Assembly: GCA_017938695.1 (NCBI GenBank)
Contig: JAGBBA010000031.1
Location: 1 to 64,000, forward strand
Source: Clostridia bacterium
GTDB lineage: Bacteria > Bacillota > Clostridia > Christensenellales > Aristaeellaceae
Reading direction: 5' to 3'
DNA length: 64,000 nt
A program made the translations under genes and the position numbers. This document shows, piece after piece, positions 41,125 through 50,563 of this stretch (its first letter is position 1; every line of letters begins with the position of its first letter). The notes below the pieces were generated by a model. It was not told the origin of the DNA. It saw only the letters and a list, made by a program, of their open reading frames with translations, and did no database searches.

Positions 41125-41961
41125 GTGAAACGGATCGGCCTGATGGTTCACGGCAAGCGTGAAGATGCCATGGACTGCGCTGCCCGCGTGGCGCAGTTTT
41201 TGCAGCGGGCGGGCATATCGGTGCAGGCAGAGGATGAAGCAGCTGCCTGCCTTCTTGGCGTGATGCCGTTTTCCCAGGCAGAAGAGAAGCCGGATGTGAT
41301 CCTGTCCCTGGGGGGCGACGGCACGCTTTTGCGTGGCATGCAGGCCGCTGTTCAGTGGGATATCCCGCTGCTGGGCATCAATCTGGGCCGTGTGGGCTTT
41401 TTGGCGGAAGCTGAGCCGGAGAACATCGAGGATGTGCTGCGCTGCCTGCTGGCGGGGCAGTACACCCTGGAGGAACGCGCCCTGCTGGATGTGCGCATGC
41501 AGGATCAACACTGGCTGGCCCTGAACGACGTGGTGGTGAGCCGTGGCGGATATGCCAGGCTGATCACCCTGGAAGCCTTGGTAGACGGCGATACCGCTGG
41601 CCTCTATGTGGCCGATGGTCTGGTGGTGGCGACTCCTACGGGCTCCACGGGCTACTCGCTGTCCGCAGGCGGGCCCATCGTATCTCCCCATGTGGATTGT
41701 ATGGTGATCACCCCCATCTGTGCCCACAGCCTGCAGCATCGTCCCTGCGTGGTACCCGGGCATGCCAGCATCCGCCTGGAGCTGAAGGCCGATGCAGAGC
41801 AGCATGCCTCCCTGCAGGTGGATGGCCAGAGCTGCGCCGCCATGAAGGCTGGCGACTGGGCCACCATCAGCAAAGCTGACAAGAGCATTCGTTTGATCCG
41901 TACCAGACCGGCGCATTTCTTCCAGCTTGTGCGCGACAAGCTGACGGAGTGGAGCCGTTAA
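41125..41961 (+). CDS. nadK: NAD kinase
   Basis: 278 residues. It phosphorylates NAD to NADP. The catalytic 'LSLGGDGTLLRG' (GGDGT) and 'LGINLGRVGFLAE' are in the N-terminal domain, followed by 'ALNDVVVSRGG' and the Gly-rich 'ATPTGSTGYSLSAGGPIV'. The chosen GTG at 41125 lies eight bases after AAAGGGG and gives the usual 'KRIGLMVH' beginning; an in-frame ATG at 41107 overlaps the ribosome site. First gene of the ARG-box-controlled unit. Confidence 0.93.
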   Translation: MKRIGLMVHGKREDAMDCAARVAQFLQRAGISVQAEDEAAACLLGVMPFSQAEEKPDVILSLGGDGTLLRGMQAAVQWDIPLLGINLGRVGFLAEAEPENIEDVLRCLLAGQYTLEERALLDVRMQDQHWLALNDVVVSRGGYARLITLEALVDGDTAGLYVADGLVVATPTGSTGYSLSAGGPIVSPHVDCMVITPICAHSLQHRPCVVPGHASIRLELKADAEQHASLQVDGQSCAAMKAGDWATISKADKSIRLIRTRPAHFFQLVRDKLTEWSR

Positions 41962-41979
41962 GACAAAGGAGGGAACCGC

Positions 41980-42429
41980 ATGAAATCCGTACGACAGGTA
42001 GCGATCCTGGATATTATCGAGAAGCATGATGTGGAAACCCAGGAGGAACTGGCCGAAGCCCTGCGCGAGCGCGGCATTCAGGTGACCCAGGCCACGGTGT
42101 CCCGTGATATCAAGGAGCTGCGCCTTTTGAAGGTGCTCACGCCCACCGGTGCCTATAAGTATGCCACGGCGGACAAGGCCGAAAACGGCCTGGGCGAACG
42201 GTTCATCCGCATGCTGGCGGAGTCCCTGCTGAGCGTGGCGGCCTCCAACAACCTGATCGTCGTCAAGACGCTTTCCGGCTCTGCCAATGTGGCGGCGGAG
42301 GCCCTGGACAGCCTGCACTGGCCGGAGATCCTCGGCTCGCTGGCAGGCGACAACACCATTTTGCTGATCATCCGTTCCAACGAGGAGGTTCCCGGCGTGA
42401 TCGCCAGGATCCAGGAAATGATCAAGTGA
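41980..42429 (+). CDS. argR: Arginine repressor
   Basis: 149 residues. The N-terminal winged helix ('ETQEELAEALRERGIQVTQATVSRDIKEL') binds ARG boxes. The C-terminal domain has 'NLIVVKTLSGSANVAAEALD' and 'LAGDNTILLIIRSNE', which form the hexamer core and bind arginine. It controls arginine synthesis and breakdown genes and, given the operator at 41066, its own operon. Clear AAAGGAGG before the ATG. Confidence 0.96.
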   Translation: MKSVRQVAILDIIEKHDVETQEELAEALRERGIQVTQATVSRDIKELRLLKVLTPTGAYKYATADKAENGLGERFIRMLAESLLSVAASNNLIVVKTLSGSANVAAEALDSLHWPEILGSLAGDNTILLIIRSNEEVPGVIARIQEMIK

Positions 42430-42458
42430 GATACCTTTGCTAAAGGAGCAGACCGATC

Positions 42459-44165
42459 ATGATCCTGTCCATGAGGATGCACAACATTGCCCTCATTGAA
42501 GAAATGACCATGGATTTTGCCGACGGCCTCCATGTGATGACGGGCGAGACCGGCGCGGGCAAGTCCATCGTGGTGGATGCGGTGAACCTGGTGCTGGGCG
42601 GCCGTGCCGACCGGGAGCTGATCCGCACAGGCGCGGACAAGGCCTGGGTGGAAGCTGTGTTTGACGTGCCCGGTAATGCGGCCGTTGCCGATTTTCTGCA
42701 AAAGCAGGAGATCGACTTTGACGGCAGCCTGGTAACCCTTTACCGCGAGATCAGCCGCAGCGGGCGCAACCTGTGCCGCATCTGCGGTATGGTGATGCCT
42801 GTGGCCGCCCTCAAGGAGTTGGCGGCTCTTTTGATGGACGTGCACGGCCAGCATGAAGGCCAGTTTTTGATGGATCCCCGGTTCCATCTGCGCTTTCTGG
42901 ATGAAAGCGGCGACGAAGCCCATCAGCAGCTGATGGCCCAGGTGGAAGGGGCGTATCAGGCATTCATTGTCAACCACCGCCGGTACGCCAAGCTGGTGAA
43001 GGAAAACGAGCAGAAGCAGTACCGGATGGAAACGCTGAAGAAATCCCTGGAGGAGCTGAACAAGGCCAAGCTGAAGGCTGGCGAGGAAGAGGAACTGACC
43101 CAGGAGAAGGAACGCTTCCGCCATTCGGAGAAGATCGCCACTGCGGTGCAGACGGCGCACCATGCCATCTCTGCCGGGGAGGACAGCGAATCGGTGCTGA
43201 CCCGGCTGAAGGAAGCAGCCACTGCCCTGAACGGTCTTTCCGGCTTGGGCGATACATTCAAAAACCTGGCCAGCCGGGTGGAAAGTGCCTACTACGAGCT
43301 GGAAGAAGTGGGCTACGAGCTGGCGGACATCATGGAAAACGGCGAGTTCGACCCGGCAAGGGCCGAGTATGTGGAAACCCGACTGGATCTGATCCGCCGC
43401 CTGGAGCGCAAGTACGGCGAGAGCATCCCGGTGATCCTCGCCGAGCAGGAGCGCATGCAGGAGGAGTACGATAACTTCGCCAGCATGGATCAGCAGGTGG
43501 CGGCGTTGGGTGCCGAGCATAAGAAGCTGCTGGCTGCCTACCGTGCGCTGGCACGGCAGCTGACGGAATCCCGCAAGGCACTGGCACAGCGGTTTGAACA
43601 GAACATGATGGCGCAGCTGTGCGACCTGGGCATGGAAAAGACGGTGTTCCAGGTAGCGTTTGCCCCCAAGCCCGAGGGCAAGCAGCTGATGCCCCAACCC
43701 ATCGGCGATGACACGGTGGAGTTCATGATCTCGCCCAACCCCGGCGAACCCATGAAGCCCCTGTCGAAGATCGCGTCCGGTGGCGAGCTGTCCCGACTGA
43801 TGCTGGCCATCAAGTCCCTGGAGGCGGAGCACGGCGGCGTGGGCTGCATGGTGTTCGACGAAATTGACACTGGCATCAGCGGCCGCATGGCGCAGGTGGT
43901 GGCGGAGAAGATGGCCCTCATTGCCCGGAACCGTCAGGTGATCTGTGTGACCCATCTGCCGCAGATCGCTGCCATGGCCCACCATCAGTTCCTGGTGGAA
44001 AAACGGGTGGAAGAGGGAAGGACCAATACCTCCGTGCGGCTTTTGAACAGGGATGAACGCATCGGCGAAGTAGCCCGCATGATGGGCGGCGCAGACGGCA
44101 GCGAGGAGAGTGCCCGCGCCCATGCTGCCCTGATGCTGGACAAAGCCGCCGAATTGAGAGCGTAA
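42459..44165 (+). CDS. recN: DNA repair protein RecN
   Basis: 568 residues. SMC-like ATPase in double-strand break repair. Walker A 'GETGAGKSI' is at about 29-37, followed by a long coiled coil (about 160-380). The C-terminal half has the signature 'SGGELSRLMLAIKSL', Walker B 'VFDEIDTGISG' and 'VICVTHLPQIAAMA'. Length is normal. AAAGGAG precedes the ATG. Last gene in the nadK-argR unit; no obvious LexA site is seen in front of it. Confidence 0.96.
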   Translation: MILSMRMHNIALIEEMTMDFADGLHVMTGETGAGKSIVVDAVNLVLGGRADRELIRTGADKAWVEAVFDVPGNAAVADFLQKQEIDFDGSLVTLYREISRSGRNLCRICGMVMPVAALKELAALLMDVHGQHEGQFLMDPRFHLRFLDESGDEAHQQLMAQVEGAYQAFIVNHRRYAKLVKENEQKQYRMETLKKSLEELNKAKLKAGEEEELTQEKERFRHSEKIATAVQTAHHAISAGEDSESVLTRLKEAATALNGLSGLGDTFKNLASRVESAYYELEEVGYELADIMENGEFDPARAEYVETRLDLIRRLERKYGESIPVILAEQERMQEEYDNFASMDQQVAALGAEHKKLLAAYRALARQLTESRKALAQRFEQNMMAQLCDLGMEKTVFQVAFAPKPEGKQLMPQPIGDDTVEFMISPNPGEPMKPLSKIASGGELSRLMLAIKSLEAEHGGVGCMVFDEIDTGISGRMAQVVAEKMALIARNRQVICVTHLPQIAAMAHHQFLVEKRVEEGRTNTSVRLLNRDERIGEVARMMGGADGSEESARAHAALMLDKAAELRA

Positions 44166-44233
44166 TTTACCAACAATGACAAAAAATAAACAGGGTTTAC
44201 GCTAAGATTATGGGTGCGAAAGCATCAAAACTG

Positions 44234-44242
44234 TGCTATAAT
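44234..44242 (+). promoter_or_regulatory. Extended -10 promoter of the rnf cluster
   Basis: TGCTATAAT is an extended -10 with a perfect hexamer (44237-44242), 72 bases before rnfC. No strong -35 lies upstream. Confidence 0.6.
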
Positions 44243-44313
44243 GAATCCGTGTGAATATGCACGCGTGTTTGTCACGCTTGTTTCCATGTGTAGATCAATT
44301 GGAAGGGGGACCT

Positions 44314-45657
44314 ATGTCCGTGTTTGGATCCCGTATGTTTCCTGGCGGCGTTCATCCTCATGAAAGTGTGAACGGCAAGGCCGTCAACGGCGGCAATGCC
44401 ATCGTTAAGCTTCCTGCGCCGCCCCGGGTGATCATCCCGCTGTCCCAGCACATCGGCGCGCCTGCCAAGGCACTGGTCAAGAAGGGCGATCTGGTCAAGG
44501 TCGGCCAGGTGATCGGCCAGGCCGGCGGCTATGTATCCGCCAATGTGCATGCTTCTGTTTCCGGCAAGGTGTGGGACGTTCAGCCCTGCCTGCTGGCCAG
44601 CGGCGTGTCCGTGCCTGCTGTCATCATCGACAACGATTACAAGGACGAGTGGGTGGAATTGTCCCCTGCGGCCAACCCCGACAGCCTGACCGCTGACGAA
44701 CTGCGCAAAATCGTGGCGGACGCTGGTATTGTGGGCCTGGGCGGTGCTACCTTCCCCACGGCGGTGAAGCTGAATCCCGCCGAGGGCAAGACCATCGAAA
44801 AGCTGGTTATCAATGGCGCGGAGTGCGAGCCCTACCTGACGGCCGACCATCGCCTGATGCTGGAAAAGGCCGAGGATATCATCCACGGCATCTGCATCGT
44901 GATGAAGGCCCTGAAGGTGAAGGAAGCCATCATCGGCATTGAGAACAACAAGCCCGATGCTGTTGCTGCCATGACGGCTGCCGCCAAGGAAGGCATCACC
45001 GTGAAGGCACTGCCCGTGCGGTATCCCCAGGGCGGTGAGAAGCAGCTGGTATATGCCCTCACCAAGAAGAAGGTCCCCACCGGCGGCCTGCCCCTGGATG
45101 TGGGCATCGTGGTGTGCAATGTGGGCACCATGTATGCTGTGCAGCAGGCTGTGTGCGAGGGTCGTCCGCTGATCGAGCGTGTGACCACCGTGGGCGGCCT
45201 GGTGGAAAAGCCCGGCAACTTCATGGTGCGCATCGGCTCCACGGTGGAGCAGTTGCTGGATGCCTGCGACGGCCTGCAGAAGGGCGTGAAGCAGCTGATT
45301 TACGGCGGCCCCATGATGGGCATGGCCATCGCCCGCACCGATATCCCTGTGACCAAGGGCTGCTCCGGCATTCTGGCCCTGGGCGAGGAAGCCATGGAGC
45401 CCAAGGAGAGCGCGTGCATCCGCTGCGGCCGCTGCCTGCGTGCCTGCCCCATGAAGCTGATGCCTGCCAAACTGGACGCCCTTTCCCGTGCGCTGCGCTT
45501 TGAAGAAGCTGAAAAGCTGGGCGTGATGAACTGCATGGAATGCGGTGCCTGCACCTTTGTGTGCCCCGCCAAGCGCAGCCTGACCCAGTCCTGCCGCACG
45601 GCCAAGAAAGTGATCAACACCCGCCGCAAGCAGGCGGCTGAAAAGAAGGAGGATTAA
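44314..45657 (+). CDS. rnfC: Rnf complex subunit C
   Basis: 447 residues. Peripheral subunit that exchanges electrons with NAD. The N-terminus has 'PGGVHPHESVNGKAV', the middle has the Gly-rich FMN/NAD region ('GLGGATFPTAVKL', 'ECEPYLTADH'). Two 4Fe-4S motifs are 'CIRCGRCLRACP' and 'CMECGACTFVCP'. The start at 44314 follows GGAAGGGGG; an ATG at 44251 is rejected. First gene of rnfCDEAB. Four bases separate it from rnfD. Confidence 0.95.
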   Translation: MSVFGSRMFPGGVHPHESVNGKAVNGGNAIVKLPAPPRVIIPLSQHIGAPAKALVKKGDLVKVGQVIGQAGGYVSANVHASVSGKVWDVQPCLLASGVSVPAVIIDNDYKDEWVELSPAANPDSLTADELRKIVADAGIVGLGGATFPTAVKLNPAEGKTIEKLVINGAECEPYLTADHRLMLEKAEDIIHGICIVMKALKVKEAIIGIENNKPDAVAAMTAAAKEGITVKALPVRYPQGGEKQLVYALTKKKVPTGGLPLDVGIVVCNVGTMYAVQQAVCEGRPLIERVTTVGGLVEKPGNFMVRIGSTVEQLLDACDGLQKGVKQLIYGGPMMGMAIARTDIPVTKGCSGILALGEEAMEPKESACIRCGRCLRACPMKLMPAKLDALSRALRFEEAEKLGVMNCMECGACTFVCPAKRSLTQSCRTAKKVINTRRKQAAEKKED

Positions 45658-45661
45658 GATC

Positions 45662-46606
45662 ATGCAAAAGAGTCTGGCTGTTTCCTCCTCTCCGCATCTG
45701 CGCGACCGGGCGTCCACCCAGCGCATCATGCAGGAGGTATGCCTGGCACTGGCCCCCGCCGGTATCGCCGGTATCATCCTGTACGGCGCGAACGCCGCTG
45801 CGCTGATCGCCGTATCCGTCATCACCTGCGTGCTGGCTGAGTTCCTGTACCAGAAGGCGGCCAAGGAAAAGTCCACCATCAGCGACTGGAGTGCCGTGGT
45901 AACCGGCTTGCTGCTGGCCTACAACCTGCCTGCCAATGCCCCCCTGTGGCTGGCTGTGGTGGGCGGCATCATCGCCATCGTACTGGTCAAGCAGATCTTT
46001 GGCGGCATCGGTTCCAACTTCATGAACCCTGCGCTGACGGCCCGCGCCATCCTGTTCATCAGCTGGTCCAGCCTGATGTCCACCTACCCCCAGACCAATT
46101 ATGCGGTGGATGCTGTATCCTCCGCTACGCCCCTGGCCCTGCTGGGTGCCGGTACGGTGCCTGCTGACATGAGCCTGTGGAACCTGATGATCGGCAACTG
46201 CGGCGGCGTGCTGGGTGAAACCTGCAAGCTGGCCATCATTGCCGGCGGCGTGTATCTGCTGGTGCGCGGCATCATCGACTGGCGTATCCCGGTGACCTTC
46301 ATCGGCACGGTGTTCGTGTGCTACCTGCTCAAGGACGGCGCGCAGATGGCCGTGTACCAGATCTTCTCCGGCGGCCTGATGCTGGGTGCCTTCTTCATGG
46401 CTACCGACTATGCCACCAGCCCCGTGACGAACATCGGCAAGATCATCAACGGCATCGGCTGCGGCATTCTGCTGTTTGTGATCCGCGCCTTCGCATCCTA
46501 TCCCGAAGGCTGCAGCTTCGCTATCCTGTTCATGAATGTTGTCACCCCCATGATCGACAAGTTTACCGTTTCCAAGCCCTTTGGGGAGGTGAAGAAGCAT
46601 GCCTAA
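45662..46606 (+). CDS. rnfD: Rnf complex subunit D
   Basis: 314 residues with eight or more membrane helices. The flavinylation motif 'DAVSSATPL' (Asp150 to Thr156) should carry covalent FMN on Thr156, attached by ApbE encoded elsewhere. It forms the membrane core that couples electron flow to ion transport. Its stop lies inside the start of rnfE (eight-base overlap), leaving no space for the rnfG normally found here in clostridial clusters. Confidence 0.95.
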   Translation: MQKSLAVSSSPHLRDRASTQRIMQEVCLALAPAGIAGIILYGANAAALIAVSVITCVLAEFLYQKAAKEKSTISDWSAVVTGLLLAYNLPANAPLWLAVVGGIIAIVLVKQIFGGIGSNFMNPALTARAILFISWSSLMSTYPQTNYAVDAVSSATPLALLGAGTVPADMSLWNLMIGNCGGVLGETCKLAIIAGGVYLLVRGIIDWRIPVTFIGTVFVCYLLKDGAQMAVYQIFSGGLMLGAFFMATDYATSPVTNIGKIINGIGCGILLFVIRAFASYPEGCSFAILFMNVVTPMIDKFTVSKPFGEVKKHA

Positions 46607-47240
46607 GGAGAAAAAGAGTTTCCTGCAGGTCTTCATGAATGGCCTGATCACTGAAAACCCCACTTTTACCCTGATGCTGGGCATGTGTCCCACCCTGGCC
46701 ATTACCACCGCTGCTTCAAACGGCATCGGCATGGGCCTGGCCACCACCTTCGTGCTGGTGTGCTCCAACCTGTTCATCAGCCTGCTGCGCAAGGTGATCC
46801 CGGATAAGGTGCGCATCCCGTCCTTCATCGTGGTCATCGCATCCTTCGTGACCATCCTGGAAATGATCCTGAAGGCCTACATCCCTGCGCTGAGCGAATC
46901 CCTGGGCATGTACATACCCCTGATCGTGGTGAACTGCATCATCTTCGCCCGCGCAGAAGCCTTCGCCTTCAAGAACGGCCCTGTGCTCTCCCTGGCTGAC
47001 GGCCTGGGCATGGGTCTGGGCTTCACCGGTGCCATCACCATCCTGAGCGCGATCCGCGAGCTGCTGGGTAACGGTACCATCTTCGGCGCACAGATCATGC
47101 CCGAAGCATACCAGCCCATGGGCATCATGCTGAATGTGCCCGGCGGCTTCGTAACCCTGGGCCTGCTGCTGGCCCTGGTGAACGCCATCAAGAACCTGGC
47201 GGCTAAGAAGGCCGCTGCCCGGAAGGAGGAGCTGGCATGA
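46599..47240 (+). CDS. rnfE: Rnf complex subunit E
   Basis: 213 residues, six membrane helices, homologous to RnfA with inverted topology. '[20 protein letters not shown]' and '[11 protein letters not shown]' are typical, the former carrying a conserved membrane Cys that ligates the intramembrane iron-sulphur centre shared with RnfA. GGGGAGGTG precedes the ATG. Overlaps rnfD by eight bases and rnfA by four. Confidence 0.95.
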   Translation: MPKEKKSFLQVFMNGLITENPTFTLMLGMCPTLAITTAASNGIGMGLATTFVLVCSNLFISLLRKVIPDKVRIPSFIVVIASFVTILEMILKAYIPALSESLGMYIPLIVVNCIIFARAEAFAFKNGPVLSLADGLGMGLGFTGAITILSAIRELLGNGTIFGAQIMPEAYQPMGIMLNVPGGFVTLGLLLALVNAIKNLAAKKAAARKEELA

Positions 47241-47815
47241 ATATCTACCTGACGATTCTGGTCGGCAGCCTTCTGGTCAACAACTTCGTGATGAACAAGT
47301 TCCTGGGCATCTGCCCCTTCCTGGGCGTGTCCAAGAAGTTCGACACCGCGCTTGGCATGGGCATGGCCGTGACCTTCGTTATGACCCTGGCCTCCTTTGT
47401 GGCGTGGATTGTCGAGCACTTCCTGCTGGTGCCCTTTGGCCTGATGTACATGCGTACCATCGCGTTCATCCTGGTGATCGCCGTGCTGGTGCAGGTGGTG
47501 GAAATGGCTCTGAAGAAGATGTCTCCCTCCCTGTATCAGTCCCTGGGCGTGTATCTGCCCCTGATCACCACCAACTGCGCCGTGCTGGGCGTGGCCATCC
47601 TGAACTCCGACCTGGCCTACGGCCTGCTGGAGAGCACCTTCAACGGATTCTGCGCCGCCCTGGGCTTCACCCTGGCGATGGTGCTGTTCGCCTGCATCCG
47701 CGAGCGTCTGAGCCTGGCGAAGATGCCCAAGTGGATGGATGGTTTCCCCGGTGCGCTGATTACCGCTGGCCTGATGGCCGTTGCCTTCGCTGGCTTCGGC
47801 GGCCTGATCAAGTAA
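47237..47815 (+). CDS. rnfA: Rnf complex subunit A
   Basis: 192 residues, six membrane helices. '[20 protein letters not shown]' near the N-terminus carries the conserved Cys and is the family hallmark; '[13 protein letters not shown]' holds the second Cys. Forms the membrane heart with RnfE. ATG overlaps the rnfE stop by four bases. Confidence 0.96.
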   Translation: MNIYLTILVGSLLVNNFVMNKFLGICPFLGVSKKFDTALGMGMAVTFVMTLASFVAWIVEHFLLVPFGLMYMRTIAFILVIAVLVQVVEMALKKMSPSLYQSLGVYLPLITTNCAVLGVAILNSDLAYGLLESTFNGFCAALGFTLAMVLFACIRERLSLAKMPKWMDGFPGALITAGLMAVAFAGFGGLIK

Positions 47816-47831
47816 AAGGGGAGGTAACGAC

Positions 47832-49049
47832 ATGGATATTTTGTACGCTGCCCTGGTGCTTGGCGGCCTGGGCCTGCTGTTCGGCGGCCTGCTGACGCTG
47901 ACCTCCAAGGTGTTTGCTGTTCCCAGCAACCCCACCCGTGACGCTATCCGCGAGGTGCTGCCCGGTGCCAACTGCGGCGGCTGCGGCTATCCCGGCTGCG
48001 ACGGCTGCGCTGATGCCATCGCCGCTGGCAAGGCTCCTGTGAATGCCTGCCCTGTGGCTGGTGCCGCTGTGGCGGAGCAGATCGCTGCCATTATGGGCGT
48101 TGAGCCCGCTGATGCCGCTGCCCGCAAGGTGGCCAAGGTCATCTGCCAGGGTGACATCGACCGCTGCAAGACCAAGTTCAACTACACCGGCATTCAGGAC
48201 TGCGTGGCCGCCTCCCTGGTGAGCGACGGCAACCGCGCCTGCAAGTATGCCTGCCTGGGCCTGGGCACCTGTGTGAAGGCTTGCCCCTTCGACGCCATCC
48301 ACATCGACGAGCATAAGAAGATCGCTGTGGTGGATGAAGACAAGTGCGTGGCCTGCGGCAAGTGCGTGGCTGCCTGCCCCAAGAATGTGCTGGAGCTGCA
48401 GCCTGTGACCCGTCCCGTGCGACTGATGTGCCGCGCTGCTGAAGAGGGTTACCTGGTCAGCGACAACTGCCGCGTGGGCTGCATTGGCTGCGAACGCTGC
48501 GCCATCGCCTGCAAGTTCGGTGCCATCACCATGGTGAACAACCTGCCGGTGATTGACCTGGACAAGTGCGTGGGCTGCATGATGTGTGCCGAAGCTTGCC
48601 CCACCAATGCCATCTGGGCCGATTGGGACGAGCGCAAGATCGCCGAAATCAACCAGGACGAGTGCATCGGCTGCGGCCTGTGCAAGCGTCAGTGCCAGTT
48701 TGAGGCCATCAACGGCGAGAAGAAGATGCCCCATGAGATCACCACTGCCTGCACCGGCTGCGGTGCCTGTGCTGCCAAGTGCCCCAAGAAGTGCATCACC
48801 ATGAAGGTGCGCGAGCATGCCCGCGACCGTCATGCCAAGGTGGGCACCACGCCCGATCCTGTGCTGGCCGTGAAGAATGAGAACGTTGCGGCTCCTGCTG
48901 CCAAGCCTGCCCGCACTCCTGAAATGGAAGCAAAGATCCAGGCTGCGCTGGCCGCCAAGGCTGCCCGCGAGGCTGCGGCCAAGCAGGGCGACGCTATGAA
49001 GGACACCGAAACGCCCGTTCAGACCGCCGAGGCTGAAAAGGCTGAGTAA
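47832..49049 (+). CDS. rnfB: Rnf complex subunit B (multi-cluster, long tail)
   Basis: 405 residues. One N-terminal membrane helix (about 5-27) is followed by the RnfB iron-sulphur domain 'CGGCGYPGCDGC' and a series of ferredoxin motifs: 'CLGLGTCVKACP', 'CVACGKCVAACP', 'CIGCERCAIAC', 'CVGCMMCAEACP', 'CIGCGLCKRQC' and 'CTGCGACAAKCP'. It takes electrons from reduced ferredoxin. This is the cluster-rich clostridial type. The last 70 residues are an Ala/Lys/Glu/Pro-rich tail of low complexity. Last gene of the cluster; GGGGAGG precedes the start. Confidence 0.95.
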   Translation: MDILYAALVLGGLGLLFGGLLTLTSKVFAVPSNPTRDAIREVLPGANCGGCGYPGCDGCADAIAAGKAPVNACPVAGAAVAEQIAAIMGVEPADAAARKVAKVICQGDIDRCKTKFNYTGIQDCVAASLVSDGNRACKYACLGLGTCVKACPFDAIHIDEHKKIAVVDEDKCVACGKCVAACPKNVLELQPVTRPVRLMCRAAEEGYLVSDNCRVGCIGCERCAIACKFGAITMVNNLPVIDLDKCVGCMMCAEACPTNAIWADWDERKIAEINQDECIGCGLCKRQCQFEAINGEKKMPHEITTACTGCGACAAKCPKKCITMKVREHARDRHAKVGTTPDPVLAVKNENVAAPAAKPARTPEMEAKIQAALAAKAAREAAAKQGDAMKDTETPVQTAEAEKAE

Positions 49050-49061
49050 TCTAAAACAAAC

Positions 49062-49092
49062 AAGCCCCTTACCACGCCGGTAAGGGGCTTTT
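49062..49092. terminator. Bidirectional terminator after rnfB
   Basis: AAGCCCCTTACC pairs with GGTAAGGGGCTT (12 bp), followed by TTTT on the plus strand and a T-rich run on the minus strand. It serves rnfB and the convergent membrane protein gene. Confidence 0.9.
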
Positions 49093-49103
49093 GCTATGCT
49101 GTT

Positions 49104-50348
49104 TTACAGCCACTTGTTGTAGGTGGCGACGGTGCCGATCAGGTTCACTGCCGCGGCAAAGAAGGCAATGGGGACATTCCAGGCGGCAAAGGTGTCGCGC
49201 TTGGGCTTCCAGTGCAGGAAGGCGAAGAATAGCCAGGGCATGATGTCCAACAGGTAGCGGTTGCCGAAATGCCAGCCGCCCAGGGTGCGGTGGGCACAGA
49301 TGATCAGCACATAGATGAGGGTCAGCAGGGGCAGCATGAGCATCAGGGCAGGGAACTTGCGCGGGCGGCTGCGCAGGGCAATGATCCAGGCGATGGTCAT
49401 GGTAATCAGGAAAGGGTTCGTCAGCCAGAAGGCCATGCCGTTCATGTAAAAGAAGGAGAGGGGTTCTTCCTGGTTGACCCAGCCGGGCAGCCGCAGCAGT
49501 GCCTTGATGTTGTCCCAAATGTACAGCACGCTGAACTGTCCGTGCTCGGCCCGGGTGAATTCCGGCAGGAAGTTGTGGCCGAATTCGAACACATCGCCGA
49601 AGCGTAGATAATTCAGCAGCATGTAGGATGCGCCCAGCACCGCCGGACCGATGACCCAGTACCACCGGCGGAGAATAATCAGCCAGGGGGCATCCTGAGG
49701 GTGATGCCTGCGCTGGTGGCGGTAGAGCAGCCACAACAGCACCGGCAGATAGAGCATCACCATGGGGCGGCAGCCCATGGCGCAGGCCCAGGCCGTCAGC
49801 GACACGGTGCCCTGGCCGCGCATGGCGTGGTAGATGGCCATCAGGGACAGGGTGAAGCACATGTTCTGTGCGATGAACCACACCCAGCCGTTGAAAGCAA
49901 TGAACAGGAACCCGGTACCGAAATATAGGAACATGATCCAGAACAGGCCCCGGTGGTCGCGGCATACTCGCCGGTAGATGGCGCAGGCATAGCATACGCC
50001 CAGGGCCGTTACGGCCAGGGCCAGCCAGGCCTCCTGGAAATGAACGCCCCAGATGGCGGCGAAGGGGAGCATCACATAAGAGGGGAATGGGGGAAAGGAA
50101 ACATAGTATTTCCCGTCGCGGATGGCCAGCTCCAGCCAGGTGAGGGTGGCACCGTCGGCCAGATCCAGCCGGCCCTCCAGCCAGGCGCAGGCCTGCCGGA
50201 CATAGGAGTTGTACGGGGTGTGATGCATGGGCCAGTAGCCAGTGAACATCATCACAGCCAGCAGCCCCAGTAAAACACAAAGCACGCACTGGCAGCTGAA
50301 GGCGGCCTGCCTGCGGCGGGGCGATACGGCCCGGGTCGGTTCGGACAT
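49104..50348 (-). CDS. Polytopic membrane protein, possible GT-C glycosyltransferase
   Basis: 414 residues with about ten membrane helices. A first extracytoplasmic loop contains 'TPYNSYVRQACAWLEGRLDL' and 'YYVSFPPFPSYVMLPF', a layout seen in GT-C-type lipid-dependent glycosyltransferases and related mannosyltransferases. The expected acidic catalytic pair in loop one is not clear, so the assignment is tentative. AAGGAG precedes two adjacent ATGs at 50351 and 50348. It stands alone with no glycan genes nearby. Confidence 0.6.
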   Translation of the reverse strand: MSEPTRAVSPRRRQAAFSCQCVLCVLLGLLAVMMFTGYWPMHHTPYNSYVRQACAWLEGRLDLADGATLTWLELAIRDGKYYVSFPPFPSYVMLPFAAIWGVHFQEAWLALAVTALGVCYACAIYRRVCRDHRGLFWIMFLYFGTGFLFIAFNGWVWFIAQNMCFTLSLMAIYHAMRGQGTVSLTAWACAMGCRPMVMLYLPVLLWLLYRHQRRHHPQDAPWLIILRRWYWVIGPAVLGASYMLLNYLRFGDVFEFGHNFLPEFTRAEHGQFSVLYIWDNIKALLRLPGWVNQEEPLSFFYMNGMAFWLTNPFLITMTIAWIIALRSRPRKFPALMLMLPLLTLIYVLIICAHRTLGGWHFGNRYLLDIMPWLFFAFLHWKPKRDTFAAWNVPIAFFAAAVNLIGTVATYNKWL

Positions 50349-50475
50349 CATAACATCTCCTTGAATGAGGGGTTCAACCATCATAACGGGCTACCGTGCA
50401 AAAACCATCCCGGTTCAGGGAATAAAAGTCAATTTATTCCTTGTGTTCCACATACGCAGGGGGAATCCTGCCCTG

Positions 50476-50489
50476 TGTAAACGCTAACA
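50476..50489 (+). promoter_or_regulatory. Perfect cre site upstream of ppdK (CcpA)
   Basis: TGTAAACGCTAACA matches the catabolite-responsive element consensus TGWNANCGNTNWCA at every position. It lies about 88 bases upstream of the predicted ppdK transcription start, a position used for CcpA activation. A second palindrome, AAAAGCGCTTTT, lies at 50507-50518 and may be a weaker site. Apart from these sites and the promoter, the 325-base gap 50349-50673 shows nothing else I can name. Confidence 0.75.
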
Positions 50490-50534
50490 TATGAAATTAT
50501 TTAGCGAAAAGCGCTTTTGCCGCTTGATAATCTC

Positions 50535-50563
50535 TTGCCAAAAGGGAAAAATAATGGTATCAT
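50535..50563 (+). promoter_or_regulatory. Promoter of ppdK
   Basis: TTGCCA (50535-50540) and TATCAT (50558-50563), 17-base spacing, with an extended TG in front of the -10. The leader is about 105 bases. Confidence 0.65.
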
